This document shows positions 1 through 12,621 of a DNA stretch of 64,000 bases, piece by piece (the stretch's first letter is position 1; each line of letters begins with the position of its first letter). The DNA comes from Epiperipatus broadwayi. Taxonomy: Eukaryota > Onychophora > Udeonychophora > Euonychophora > Peripatidae. Under the pieces are notes generated by a model, which was given only the letters and a program-made list of their open reading frames with translations, ran no database searches and was not told the DNA's origin. The stretch spans positions 3,967,081 to 4,031,080 of the forward strand of contig JAQFVV010000063.1 in assembly GCA_028023455.1 (NCBI GenBank). Reading direction: 5' to 3'. The position numbers and the translations under genes were made by a program.

Positions 1-3000
1 ACGCTTTTTAAAATGTTTTCATTATGTTACAACTGGCAATAATTACCTCATTTTTTGTGGTGGCATCTATCAAAGCTGTTTTCTGGTTTAAATTTTCTTA
101 TGTCAACTTTTCAACTCATTCATTTGTTTTATTCATTGTGTACCAAACTTCAAAAATGTGTTTTAATTTTTTCCATTAGGTCTTTTCAACTAGAAAAAGA
201 AAAGAAATTTCATATTTATGCCCCCCCCCCCCCATTTTTGAAAAAATGTGTGCTCTTTTATGTCAAGATTATATATATATCATTAAAAACCAGTCAACAC
301 TTAGACAATCCCAATATCAATAACAATCAATTTATATATATTTCATTAATTGAAAGGTAATAGTAAATAATGTAAAATTAAAATTTTATACTTAATAAAA
401 TATTAAATTGAGAATTTTTTTAATAATTTATCCATGACTTCTTTTGGCTTTTTTTTTTTTTTACTAAAAAAAATGGGAACCATAAGGCATTATAATTTTT
501 TATATTCAAACAAAATCTTGAGAGCTCTAGTACTTTGTGTTAATGAGATTTTACATATTTATATATTGCAATGAAATATAATCTTTTTTGGATGGGGTTC
601 AAACCATATACAGACATTTAATATCAGAATGTAGGTTACACTCAATTACTTATAAGGAATTGCGAGCTTTAATCAATTGTAATATGCTAAATTTATATGA
701 ATTCAACTTAATTAGCTCAACTTCATTATTATCAACGCAATTTAGATACCAAACATATATCTGAATTTCTCATATTGTCCGTTAACATTCCCAGTATTTT
801 TTCAGCAGTGCATGCATAGATGTACAATAATGGAATAGTGTAATCACAGAAAAAATCGATAACCAGATTGAAGTAAAATGAAAAAATTATTACATTTACC
901 ACCATAAAATAATATATTATTTTCTCTATTATAATAGAATATCATTGACCCAAAATTTATTTTTCAAGGACATTTTGGATTTGTAAATTTTTACATTTCA
1001 AAGAATAGATTTTTTTATTCACGCATTATTAGCCCAAATTCTGCTAAGGTAGAAAATAAAAAAAACAAGTAGCTCTCTTCAATGAAGCTTAATAATTTAT
1101 AGGTATTTACAGATTTTTTTCTCTTTAGTATTGCTTGTAAGTTTATGCACAAACTAATTTATTTTAAAAGATTAAGAATCACCTTTAAAATTTTATTTGG
1201 ATAATAGAAAATTTTGAATAAGATGTATTTGGATGTTTGGTTGTCTATTTGTGTTAATAATTATTTATAACATAAGATTTAAAATGTAAAATTGATCTAA
1301 GATTATGATGCTAAATAATATTTAAACTAAATATTAAAATGTCTATGTATTCTTAATTATATAAGTCGAAAGCATCAATAATTAATGTTCCTTGATGATG
1401 TAGAAATTTTAATGTTATCTTTTAGTAATTCATTAAAGTTCTTCATAAATCTTTCAGTCACTTAATTATATTTGAAATAGCTTTTATTACTAGATTTAAT
1501 TTTGAACAGTATTGTTAAATTATTTTATGATTTGATGTAATATCTTGAGACTCAATTATTTTTTAATATTGACAGCATATAGATATGACTGGAGGTATTC
1601 TATTATAATATTTAACTTAATATCAGCAACACTTGCAAACATAGCTGGAGATATTCTTCTATATTGTTTAATTTAATAGTGGCAGTATATAGTCATATGT
1701 CTGAAAATAGTCCCTTATAGTATCTAGCTAGTTCAGCATGAGGTATTATCTCAAAAATGGATAGTTGATTAATGTCCAGGTACACAGAGATAAATTTGAA
1801 GATTTTTTTTTATATTATCTAATATTTTCTTTAATTAAAAATTGTTAAATTTTTAAAATATTTTCATTTAAATAAAATATTTCTAAAACAATAACAACAA
1901 CAACAAAACATTGAATTACTGAAGTCAATTAACAATTAAACAAAGTCTTATCTTTATAATTTTCAAAAACAGTATTAATCATTAATGTGATGAATCCAAA
2001 ATTTCTGCAAACTAAGTTAATTAACAGTAGCAAATATGTTTTTTTTCTTTCATATACATTGAAATTTATAATATCAGCTAATCCCTCACACCAAGTTAAA
2101 TATAGATTAATTAATTTCTCTACTGAGGTCTTATTTAATTAAATTTCCCTTTTATACAGTAAGCATCACCTTTATTAATCAATCTTATTGAGAGAATATC
2201 CTATTATATATATATAATCAAATAAAGTGCACACAATATATATAATAACTAAATAAATAAACCATAATAAATTTAAGTTATTAAATAATAAACAAAGTTG
2301 CCCAAAGCTTGAATTAGTCCAAATAGTCGTTTCAACTGTGATAGGTTTATTATGCGATTATATTTAGTTACAGATATATATATATATATAAGTTAAAATG
2401 ATTTAATCCCTAAATAACACACATACTAAATCAATTTACATACATGCACAGCATGTCATTATATTTCCTTCCTTTTATTCAAAACATTGCACCTAAGTAA
2501 TTGAACCAAATGAAATAAAATATTTATCCCTTATTTCCATCTCGCAAACAAAAATGATCCAGTAATTTGTCTTTCCTAATTTGAAGATACTATCAATTCC
2601 ATACTATGCAACTTCATGACATTGAATTCTATTATATAAATATATTCCACAAGTTTTGCTTTCATTGTAAGAATGATACATCTTAGAGGTATAATAATAT
2701 TTCATCGATCCATGGTGAATAGAATCAATATGAAGTGTAATGCCACAAATATTGAAACATAGCTGTCATATAAACAATGAGCATTTGCCAATTGCTCAAC
2801 AAGCTTTGTGATAGATGCTTAGCTAGAGAAAGCATTTAAAATGTCAGGACCCCCCCCCACTAACCTCTGATCATGGTTTCGTGCTTTGGCACTCCTCAGA
2901 GAGGCGTTAGGGTAGCTTCAGATACTAGATCTAAAAATACCAACCCAAAGCCAGCAAAATCTGAAATTTTCAGACACCTATATGTATTCAAACCCAGCTA

Positions 3001-4930
3001 TCCAACTCAAATAACTATATGGGGCTGAGAGATCTTCAGCCATATCATATATTAGTAGTCTTAGCAATATAACATCGCATAAGACTTAAGTAAGGCAGAG
3101 ACTATAAATAGTCAAAATAAGAGTCATAGATCACATGACCCAATTCTCTTAAGCTTGTAAAATGTATTCTTAACTAAATTGTTTTGTAATACATTTCTTA
3201 CATTCTTTGATAAGAGAAAGTTTTAAACACAATTTATATAATTTACAAGTTGTTCTTAAATTTAAACTTTTTTTTTTACAAACCTATTACATTATTTAAT
3301 ATTATTTTGCAATATGACTTTTAATAATTTTAATATTTGAATAAACATATTATTGTTACATTTAATTATTTATTTTTTTACTTTTGAACTGCTTATATTT
3401 AGCAATCCTTACAACTTGATCCAAATCACAATCACATGGCTGATACTGAAATTAATAAGACCTTATTCATTTTAATGTATATTGATTTTTGTCAACTTTT
3501 ATTTAAAATATTTTTTTTATTATCAGTGAATGATTTTAAGTAAAAAAAAATGTTGATTATAATTATTAAAAGTTTAATGAAATTTATCTTAAATTATTCT
3601 TTTTCAGTGGAAAAATTGATGTATGACGTAATTGTTTTTGTATACATTTATAACGGTTTTTTGTAATAGAATTTTAATCTAGTTGATAACAACTACATAG
3701 ATAGTTGGAAGTACTTCTATTAAATTATAATAGATATTTGTTTTTAAAATATTGTATGCTATATTAATTATTGTATTGTTTTTCGAAGAGTTATATATAT
3801 ATGTAGATAATGTTCTGAAAATTTTGTTTATAACTAAATGTTAAAATGCTAAGAACTTTGGCAAACACTTTTTTTTTTTTGATTGCGTTTGGAAGTGCTG
3901 TAGTTTATTTTCATGCCTTTTAGCTAAATAGAACATTTCTTTTGTTTGCTTTGGATTAAAAGTGATCTTTTTTTTCTTTTTACCTTTTTACTAACTAGCT
4001 ATAGAGTAAAATATGTCTGTGTTTTATTTATCTTTTGTGCAATATATGTTTTGTTTATTCCTTGTCTTAAGGCCTGTAAATATACTTTTTCTTGATTTGT
4101 ATTTGATGTAATGTAAAATAAGTTAATCGTTTTAAATAAATGTTCTTTCTGAAAACTCCAGTATTTTACTTTTTCTTATTTAATGTTTGAATTGATTTTT
4201 TTTTCAATATTTATTTTTCTTTATAGCTAAGATTTGTATTTAAATGTGTTTTATACAACACGAATAACATTGGATTTGTTATCCCAGATTAACATTTCAA
4301 TTTGCAGAGCTTTAAAACCTTTTTTCAGATTCTGATTTTTTTTTAAAAGTTAATTAATTTAATTAATTATATTTTAGTTTTATCTGTTCTGCTGAATATT
4401 GATCACTTAGCAAATCTTATTATTTTTATAGCCTGCTGCTTTACTTTTATACATGTAATATAATTAAATTACAGCGTTTTCTCAATATATTATATATATA
4501 ATTTCTGATTTTGTTCAACTATTCAAATGAAAATATAAATGATAAAATTAAATCTTGGGATACAATCAGTCAGAGAAAATCTGTTTTGTAATTAGAAGAA
4601 TTAAGCTATTAAAGGAAGTAAAAAATTTTAATTTTTAATTAACACTTTTTCCATACATTCTCTTCAAACATAATATGCACAAATTTTCTAGCATCTTTTT
4701 TAAGTAAAATGGAAAAATGAAACAAAATATCCAAAAGCAAGTTCAAATTGTATTAATAATATTAATATATCAATTTTCATAAATCTTCAAGGTTGTAGTA
4801 ATGAAGGTACGACTCTTTGCTTGATGAAAAAATAATTTAACTAAATGAAAAACAATGTGTAAAGTTATTCGGAGGAAATGAGAGCACAGCAGTTTAATGG
4901 GTACTTATATAAGTTAACTTTCTTCAGATA
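1..4930. other. AT-rich non-coding DNA, probably intron upstream of the PARP exon
   Basis: I see no credible coding exon here on either strand. The open frames are short and low in complexity. The stretch holds a 12-13-nt C run near 221, many A/T homopolymers, short (AT)n tracts (about 2205, 2376, 3793 and 4490) and one half of a dispersed repeat (2769-3161, listed separately). If the exon at 6823 belongs to a gene that starts upstream, this is intron sequence. That is inference. Confidence 0.5.
2769..3161. repeat. Dispersed repeat, copy 1 (modules in the order Y then X)
   Basis: Two modules here are found again near 49047-49288. Module Y (about 2769-2946) runs from an ATAAACAATGAGC start through a C-rich stretch (AGGACCCCCCCCC) to CTAGATCTAAAAATAC. 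Module X (about 3106-3161) contains AGATCACATGACCCAATTCT. In this copy Y precedes X with about 160 bp between them. In the other copy X directly precedes Y. I do not recognise the family, and no coding frame or tRNA promoter box is evident. Confidence 0.65.
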
Positions 4931-4938
4931 ATCTAAAC

Positions 4939-5276
4939 CAGGGGTTCCCAACCCTATGCCCGCAGCCCATTTTACATGTGCCCGCCGCTATCCGAACAGG
5001 ATAAAAATTATTTATCTGGTACAAATAAATTTAATTTTTAAAATTTCTTATAAATTATTGTATTATATTGTAATCAAATTGTAGGGCATACTATACTTTT
5101 ACAGCGTAAAAATATAAATGTTAATTATATGTTAAAATTTTATTTTTGAAATAAATATTTTTTTGTACATTATGTGTATTATTAACAATATCCAACTACA
5201 AATTTATATTGAAAAAATAAAACCTGGCCGGTATTATAGAATGTGCTCTTAAGTGCAAAAAGGTTGGGGACCCCTG
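4939..5276. mobile_element. Non-autonomous hAT-like MITE, 338 bp
   Basis: The ends are inverted repeats. The left end reads CAGGGGTTCCCAACCC and the right end is the complement of CAGGGGTCCCCAACC. The 8-bp flanks are ATCTAAAC (4931-4938) and GTCTAAAC (5277-5284), which differ at one base. A CAGGGGT terminus with an 8-bp target duplication is characteristic of hAT transposons, including Charlie-type elements. The interior is AT-rich with no transposase frame, so the copy must have been moved by a transposase encoded elsewhere. It lies in the presumed intron 5' of the PARP exon. Confidence 0.85.
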
Positions 5277-5284
5277 GTCTAAAC

Positions 5285-6822
5285 ACTAGCATTGTTAAGT
5301 TATCTGCACTCAACTAAAAATGCAATGATTGATAAAAACTTCATCAAGAATGACAACAATGTTTATTTATTGATTTTCTAGTATCATCAGTTTTGCAATT
5401 ATTTTATGCATGTCAGTGCATTAATGTTTTTTATATGAAATAAGAAATGCTTATTTTCATATGGATGGGTTTTTGTATATAGGTAATGTTTTATAATCAA
5501 TTTTATAATTTTTCAAAAGTAAAAATCAGATAGCAATTTCATCATATTTTTTTTTAGAAATCAGTAGCATTGTAAGAAGATAGTTATACTATCCAAAATT
5601 CAGATATATAACCTGAAAAGTTACATGAAAATAGATTAATATGATAATTTATTTTTGGCCTGTTTTATTTACTGTTTTTGCTGAATAATCTTTCCTTTGG
5701 ACAATTCATTAAGTTCTGCATATAAGAATGAACAATTGAGTTATATTCCAAAAATTAGTAATTTTGTTTGTCAAAGTTATATGTAGTATATCATTTGCTT
5801 CCAATGTTATTTCTCTTTACCTTTTCTTGTTTTGGTATTATATTTGTCAGCGTTTTTTTTTTTTTTTTTTAATAAATAAAAATTAAAAAAAAAGTTAAAT
5901 GAATTAAAAGTGAAAATTTGAATTGCTACATTTTGATTTACAAATGTCAGATTTAACACCACCCACAACTTTGTCACAATCTACTCTAGATAAATACAAT
6001 AAAGATTATCTCTAATCATTTAATAAACTAGAGATTATGCCTAGGCCAGATATAAACCATTAAATCTTAAAAATTAATACATATGTTTTTTTGTTTAAAC
6101 ATGTATACACATGTAGCAATTCAACCTCATTTCTCTTTTTCATGTGTATTAACTTTTATAGATGTACTTAATAATCTTCATACCATCAAACATTCTCCTT
6201 TAAAACATATGAATAACGATATTTTCGTAATCTGTTTTTTTTTTTTAAATAATATATATTATTAGAGTACTTTTATTTCTATTATTATATAGTAAGATAA
6301 AGAATCAAGTGACATGTTCATATTAACATTTTTGGCCACAGACAAGATATTTACTTTTAGAAAAGACTTGTGGTTATAAAATATATAGTTGCTGTCAAAT
6401 CAGATTTATATAATTATACAAATCCCTTGGTGTGTATTCAAAGCTTGTTTTTTAATTATATACTTAAGTTTGTAACATACAAAGTATGTAACATAATTAT
6501 ATATTTAAATTTCAAAATTTTATAAATACTTTGAGCTGGTAATACTTTGATTAATCTTAGTCTATACTCTTAATTGTCTAATCCATATGATTCTTTCAAA
6601 GTCAGTTTTTCTATAAAACAATCTTGTGCAGACTTAAAAGATCTTAATGTATTCATTTTATTCATCATTTTGGTTTATTTATTTGTATGTAACTACTACT
6701 AGCTACATATTAATATCTAAAGATTATTTGAAAATTATATATATTTTTAAAGTTTAATATTTCAAACTTTCTTATTTTTTAAATATAATTCTAGTATTCA
6801 TTTATTTTATTTTTTATTTTAG
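5285..6822. other. Non-coding, presumed intron directly upstream of the PARP exon
   Basis: This stretch is AT-rich with T/A homopolymers (for example near 5851-5900) and no supported gene. Its last ~40 bases are a T-rich polypyrimidine tract ending in TTTTATTTTAG at 6822, which acts as the acceptor for the exon that follows. Confidence 0.6.
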
Positions 6823-6935
6823 CAAATTGGTTTTATGCATACCCACCACCAGTTTCTTCTTCTTAGCAGTCCTCCTGCTAAAGAAGCCAAGTTCCGAGCT
6901 GCCAAATGTGAATTTGGCAGTACTTTTGCCTTCCA
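6823..6935 (+). CDS. Internal exon of a PARP6/PARP8-type mono-ADP-ribosyltransferase
   Basis: The exon is 113 nt and starts in phase 0 after a polypyrimidine tract and AG. It gives 37 codons and two bases of the next, then a consensus donor GTAAGT at 6936. The peptide contains HHQFLLLSSPPAKEAKFR and FGSTFAF, matching from memory the start of the catalytic (ART) domain of vertebrate PARP6/PARP8, where the sequence continues with HGS. The split last codon (CA|) fits the His of that HG motif, which in this family contacts NAD and is the first residue of the catalytic triad. The family adds single ADP-ribose units to proteins in the cytoplasm. I cannot separate PARP6 from PARP8. I found no upstream or downstream exon in the window, so both flanking introns are long. 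Fusion to another gene or an isolated exon fossil is possible, but the intact splice sites and frame argue for a live exon. Confidence 0.9.
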
Positions 6936-8156
6936 GTAAGTGATATATTATATCCGTTGTTTAAGTATTTAACTTTGATATAATTATATAAATCCATTTT
7001 CAGCAAAATGATATTATATACATATACTTATTTTACATTGAATAAGTGTTTTAATATTCATACAGAGAGTGTTATTATATAGGCTATGCAGTGAAAATAT
7101 GTTGGGTTTTGCCATGCACATAACTTGAATTTGAATCTGGGCCTGATAAAACTTGGAATTTATTTAGCTGTAATCGAGCTTAGATTTTTTTTATTCTAGG
7201 TAATCAGTTCAAATTATACCTAAAATAATTATCCAGTATTGGTTGTAAATAAATATTTCTCTCTTCTTAGCTAGAGGTAAAACTGGGATGGAAAAATACA
7301 CAGAGTCTCAGTAATTGCTAATTCCTGGTGAATAATATCTTTTCTCACACTAGAAGGGTTTTTGGAGAGACCTTTATTTGTAATGGTCTGATTTTGTCTC
7401 AAAAAAGAGTTATTTGCCAAAATCTGTAATATTATAAACCTAAATATCAAGTGTTTTTTTTTTTTATTATCAATGGATAAAACATGATTATGATTTCAGC
7501 TAGTAAAAGTAATTTTTTATTATTGAAGTTAATGATAAAATATCCCTCAAGTAATTTATTGCAACATCTTTCTTCTTTTTTCGTAAATGAATAAGTGAAA
7601 ATACAATAATTCTCCAACTTTGCCAATATTTTGATTATATTAATTTATTTAAAAATAGTTTTTCATTCTAAATCATTGGTATCATTACAGGCTTTATATT
7701 CTGTTAGGAACAGGAATTATATATCAGAGACTAAACAATAAAGATAAATTTATAAGTATAAAAGTAAGATGAAGTAAAATTTAACCAAATGGTTTGATTA
7801 ATAAATTGTTGGGATTATAAAATATGAGGCAAGGTACATTTTTATGGATATTTAGCAGTCATTCTTAAATAAGTAGGGTATTTTAGACCCATTATTTTTA
7901 AGAACATGAGAAAAAGAATAGATGATTCATATAGTCAGAATAGTGTGTATAAATCAGTTTTAAGTAAAAGACGGGAATGAAATCTATTTAAAGATAAATA
8001 TCTGTAGATTTATGTGCATATAATGTGAGTAAATAAGTTATAAGTTATGAAATTAAAATGTCAAAATTGAGTTTTAAAAAGGAAGATATATATATATAAT
8101 TGTAAGATTGTGTTTATAGTAAACAAACAGTTAACCTTATTGGATGTTGTGCAATT
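6936..8156. other. Presumed intron downstream of the PARP exon
   Basis: The stretch begins with the donor GTAAGTGATA. It is AT-rich, with no following exon that I can recognise (I looked for the expected GS-x-x-ENWHS continuation on the + strand). It contains only A/T homopolymers. Confidence 0.5.
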
Positions 8157-8271
8157 AAAAAATCAGTTCTCATCTGATCCTTCATGTGAGCCACGGGTGG
8201 CGCTATTTCTAACTAAATTTCTAGAAATATGCCGTTTCCGCAGCTGCACCCAAGTCTTTAAGCATTCTTTC

Positions 8272-8400
8272 TAAAATAAATCCTAGAAAGATTGTTAACT
8301 CGGAGTTAAGTCTTGTTTCTATGCTAAAAGGTAGAGTGTTAACTCGGAGTTAAGTCTTCTTTCTACGATAAAATCTAGAAAGAGTGTTAACTCGGCTTAG
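8272..8400. repeat. Three-copy palindrome-bearing repeat in the left arm of the TIR element
   Basis: The block GTTAACTCGGAGTTAAGTC occurs at 8293 and 8338 and partially at 8386, spaced 45 and 48 bp. TTAACTC-G-GAGTTAA is a perfect inverted repeat around one base. Repeated subterminal palindromes are common transposase-binding sites in DNA transposons. That role here is inference. Confidence 0.7.
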
Positions 8401-9039
8401 CGGCTAATGGTGTGGCTTTTTGTGATGCTAAAAGCAGAGGAAAATGCCGTAGTTGTTTGTGTCATGCACTATATCGTAATGCTGTGTTATGTATTTGATG
8501 TAACAATATCGTATGAGGGTGTGTTAATTTGATTGTATCAAAAGTATTTAAATTTTCATTGCGGCCTTTTTTTTTAAGACGAATTGATGTACTGTTACCT
8601 TTTAACAATTTAAACAGTGTTGTGATTGTTCCTTGTAAAGCTATAAGCCTCTTAAATTCTCGATTAGGGTGGGGTAGCATAAAAAATTTTAAACGATCAC
8701 GCTTTGAATAACGTTTTAGCGAGAAATTTTTCGAGACCAAGAAGATGGCTAATTCAAACAACAGAACATTTGAAAAGATGGGAATTGTCAGACACGGAAG
8801 CCGGTGCTGGAATATTTCTACAGCAGAAAAAAAAGAAAACATCCTGCTGCTGAAAGAAAAAATTGGATTGTGCGGCAAATATATGCAGATTTGAGGTCCA
8901 AAAACATCTTTCGACTTTTTGTAAGTCTCGTTGTGGCCGATGGAAATGTTCACTTCGTAAAGGCAAGCTTGTTTGAGGGATTCCAAATGGCCTTTGTCAA
9001 ATGTCAAAAATAAAAGAAGTAACTTCAATTTTTATTTAA

Positions 9040-10850
9040 ACGTACAACCCTTCTTCTCCCAGTAATTGTTGTCATCGGCAATCAAATGTAAAATAAAAGA
9101 AGTAACTAAAAATTTTATTTAAACATAGCCCAAAAAACCCTTCTTCTTCCAATAATTGTTGTCGTTGGCAATCAGACGGTCAAATAAAAGGAATGTCAAT
9201 TATTCTTTAATCGTATAGAAAAAAAAACGCTCCCACTAATTGTTGTCGGCAATCAAATGTAAACCAATCAAAGTAAGACCGTAAATTATTAGTTAAACAT
9301 AACCCAAATTACTATTTGAACATACACCGAAAAAGACCCGCTCTTGTCAATCAAAATTAAAGAAACAACAACTATTATTGTCCCATTGTCAAACCAAATA
9401 TTATTTGGAAAAACCCAAATAATTTATAAACGAAAAAAAAAAAAAAGAAAGTCAAATCGGTTGTCAATCAAATGGTAACCGATATAAGTCACTTAAATTT
9501 TGATTTAAACATACACACAAACAAAAAATAAAACGCAAAACCCTTTCTTCCAATAATTGTTGTCGGCAATCAAATGTAAAAAATAAAAGTAACGTACAAT
9601 TATTCTTTAATCGTACACAAAAACACCTCTCCCACTAATTGTTGTCAGAAATCAAATGTAAAGTACTAAAAGTAAGGTAAACCAATTATTTTTTAAACGT
9701 AACCCAAATTACTATTTGAACATACACCAAAAAAGACTCGCTCTTGTCAATAAAAATGAAAGAAACAACAACTATTATTGTCCCATTGTCAAAAATATTA
9801 GGTTTAGGGGAAACCAAAACCATAATTTATAAACGGGGAAAAAAAAAAGAAAGTCAAATCGGTTGTCAATCAAATGTAACCGATAAAAGTAACTTCAATT
9901 TTGATTTAAACATACACAAAAAACATCCCTTTTTCCCAATAATTGTTGTCGGCAATCAAATGTAAAATAAAAGGAAGGTAAATTAGTATTTAATCATCAC
10001 CCAAAAACACCCACCCCTCTCACTAATTATTGTGAGCAATCAAATGTACACCACCACTAAAAGTAATGTAAACTACTATTTTTTAAACAGTTACACCCCT
10101 TCTCCCAATAATTGTTTACAATCCTACACACAGAAAAACACCTCTCCCAATAATTAGTGTCGGCAATCAAATGTAAACCAATTAAAGTAAGACCGTAACT
10201 TATTATTTAAATGTAACCCAAATTACTATTTGAACCTACACCAAAAAACACACTCTTGTCAATAAAAATTAAACAAACAACAACTATTATTGTCCCATTG
10301 TCAAAAATATTTATTTGTAGAACCAAAACCATAATTTATAAACGAAAGGAAGTTAAATCAGTTGTCAATCAAATGTAAACCGATAAAAATAACTAATTTT
10401 TATTTAAACATACACACACACACGCGCGAAAAAAAAAAAAACACTTCTCCCAATAATTGTTGTCGGCAATCAAATGTAAACCTATAAAAGTAATGTAATT
10501 TATTATTTAATCGTAAACAAAAACACCCATCCCACTAATTGTTTCGGCAATCAAATGAAAATTTATCAAAGTAATGTCAATTATTATTTAAAGATCCATC
10601 CAAAAACCCGTTCTCTCTTGAATTTTGGCAATCCAATTTTACAAAAACAGATACTATTTAAAAAAAAAACACAAATTACTATTTGAACACACACCAAAAA
10701 AGATCCTCTTGTCAATAAAAATTAAAAAAAAAAAACAACTATTATTATCCCATCGTCAAAAATATTATTTAGGAAAAATAATTCAGAAACGAAAGAAAGT
10801 AAACTTTGTAAACAAACAAACAAACAAAAAATCAATATTAATACAGAATC
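9040..10850. repeat. Diverged higher-order tandem repeat inside the TIR element
   Basis: A basic motif (AATTGTTGTCGGCAATCAAA and variants) recurs about 13 times, about 80-100 bp apart (for example near 9083, 9243, 9562, 9945, 10459 and 10540). A larger unit, marked by the phrase ACTATTTGAACATACACC followed by TCTTGTCAAT, recurs near 9310, 9713, 10225 and 10680, giving a higher-order spacing of about 400-510 bp. Copies differ by many substitutions and small indels. The open frames in this area are by-products of the repeat. Confidence 0.8.
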
Positions 10851-10941
10851 GCTAGCCCGGGAATGTTATATTAATGTGTTTTTGGTTAGAAATCATGCCA
10901 CCCGTGGCTGACACAAAGGATCAGATGAGAACCAAAAAATC

Positions 10942-12621
10942 TTAATGGATTTTAAAAGATTTAGTTAAAGCTAAAATTTGAAAACCAATAATTGGTAATA
11001 CAGAAAAACAATTTAGCAAAGACAAATATATGGATTCTTGAGTTAGGATAAATATTTTTTGATTATGCACTAGAGAGCTCGAATATAAATGGATTGTAGG
11101 AACTAGAGGGGATATATAATTGATTTAGAATACAGGCAATTATCTGGATGTAATTAAGATTAAAATCATTATACTATGCAAGATGGAATTAACTTGCAAC
11201 CACCAAATAGAAATATGTTATAAGTAAAACAAATGTCTAAGAAATTCAGAAGTAATTACTCATATAAATAAGTCAGATAGCTGCAAAGCGTTTTTGAGTG
11301 CTAACTATATTTCAAATATGATGGAAAACTTCTTCAATGTAATGATCTTCTAAAATAATCTACTGAGTGCCTATCAAAAGTATGCTATTCACTTATTTCC
11401 TCATACATTTTCTCAAAAGGGAGCAGAAATCTTGCACTCAATTAGATAATGTTGCTATGAAAATTAACCTATTGCCCTGTCAATGCATGAAGTATGTCCT
11501 TGCTAAGAAGTATAAGTGTGTTCTAGAAGTATTTAAAGTTTTCTGTAATTTGGAGATTAATCATGATTGTGATTGGTGAAAAGCTCACCAATCACGTAGC
11601 ATGAATAGATTAACAAACTTATATAGAGCTAAAGTATATAGGTTAGAAAAAGTAACTAGATCTGTAAGCTTATTTATCAAATCTATATAAGAAATTTCAT
11701 TATATATGTAAATATAAAATGTATCTAAATGTAAGATTTTGTCATATTTGTAAAATATTTTTATCTTTTTATCATCATCATCATCTCTTAAAATATACTC
11801 ATTAGTTTGCTTTTAGTCAATTTTGTGATAGTTCAAAAGTTATATGGTTGTAGATCATTTAGGAAATTATTGGTCAAGGAAATATTTATTTTAATTATGA
11901 TAAAATGTTAAATATATTTGATATTATTGTTAGTGTACAAAGTATAACTGTGTATGTCATAGCCCATTAAAATTAAATTTTCTCTTTTATTGAAAAGAGT
12001 AATATCTTTCTGATATATCACTTCAGATATTCTAGATATCTGTTTGTGCATTTACCATGAATATTTATTACTTCTAATCAAATCCATCAAACAATTTTAG
12101 TTAAATAAAATTAGCTTTAGTATTTATCCTATTCTTATCTATGCCTATCTCATACTTACCTAAATCATTTTCATATTGTTCTACATGTTTGTGCTCTAAG
12201 CTGAGAAACAGTCCAAATATTAACTGAGAAAAAATAGAATGGTATTACTTGAGAGTGTATTAGGTCATCATCAATAATCTTCTACAAGTTATTCATGAAG
12301 GATTTGTTAGGTTTTTATTATAAATAGAGATATCTGTTGATATCATTCATATTGACTACTGTGTGAATGTTTAGGCAATATTTTTCATAGTTTTTATAGA
12401 GCTATTCTATATGACTTATATAAAAAGAGTGTACATGGTTTGATCATTATCATCCAAAAAATTATGAAAATCTCATAATATATACATTAATATAAGTAGA
12501 AGATAATATATAATTTGATTATTAGATAATGATTTCATGTTCATATGGTATTCTGATAATTAAATATTGCATCAACATGGTGGCTTGATAAAGCACCTAA
12601 GAGTGATTCATATATATATAT
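10942..12621. other. Non-coding AT-rich DNA
   Basis: I see no gene. The stretch contains a short ATC triplet run near 11771 and ordinary AT-rich sequence. A ~70-codon frame at 11367-11579 shows no family resemblance and no splice context I can support. Confidence 0.45.

Larger units (their letters stand above)
8165..10933. mobile_element. 2.77-kb TIR element with 8-bp TSD and a tandem-repeat interior (family unknown)
   Basis: The left end (AGTTCTCATCTGATCC...) and right end (...GGATCAGATGAGAACC) form an inverted repeat of about 50 bp that includes GCCACGGGTGGC. The flanks are a perfect 8-bp duplication, AAAAAATC (8157-8164 and 10934-10941), so the boundaries are firm. No transposase is recognisable. 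The left part has three copies of a GTTAACTCGGAGTTAA palindrome, then a short stretch of higher GC (8460-9020), then a long tandem-repeat field. Its subterminal block ATGCCGTTTCCGCAGC recurs, slightly changed, in the element at 20049-21403. An 8-bp TSD would fit hAT or P superfamilies, but the ends do not match the hAT CAGNG consensus, so I leave it unclassified. Confidence 0.8.

Noticed and set aside
8462-9028. 188-codon open frame on the minus strand within the TIR element
   Set aside because: No transposase motif, overlapped by frames on the + strand, and composition follows the non-coding repeat context. I could not support a protein.
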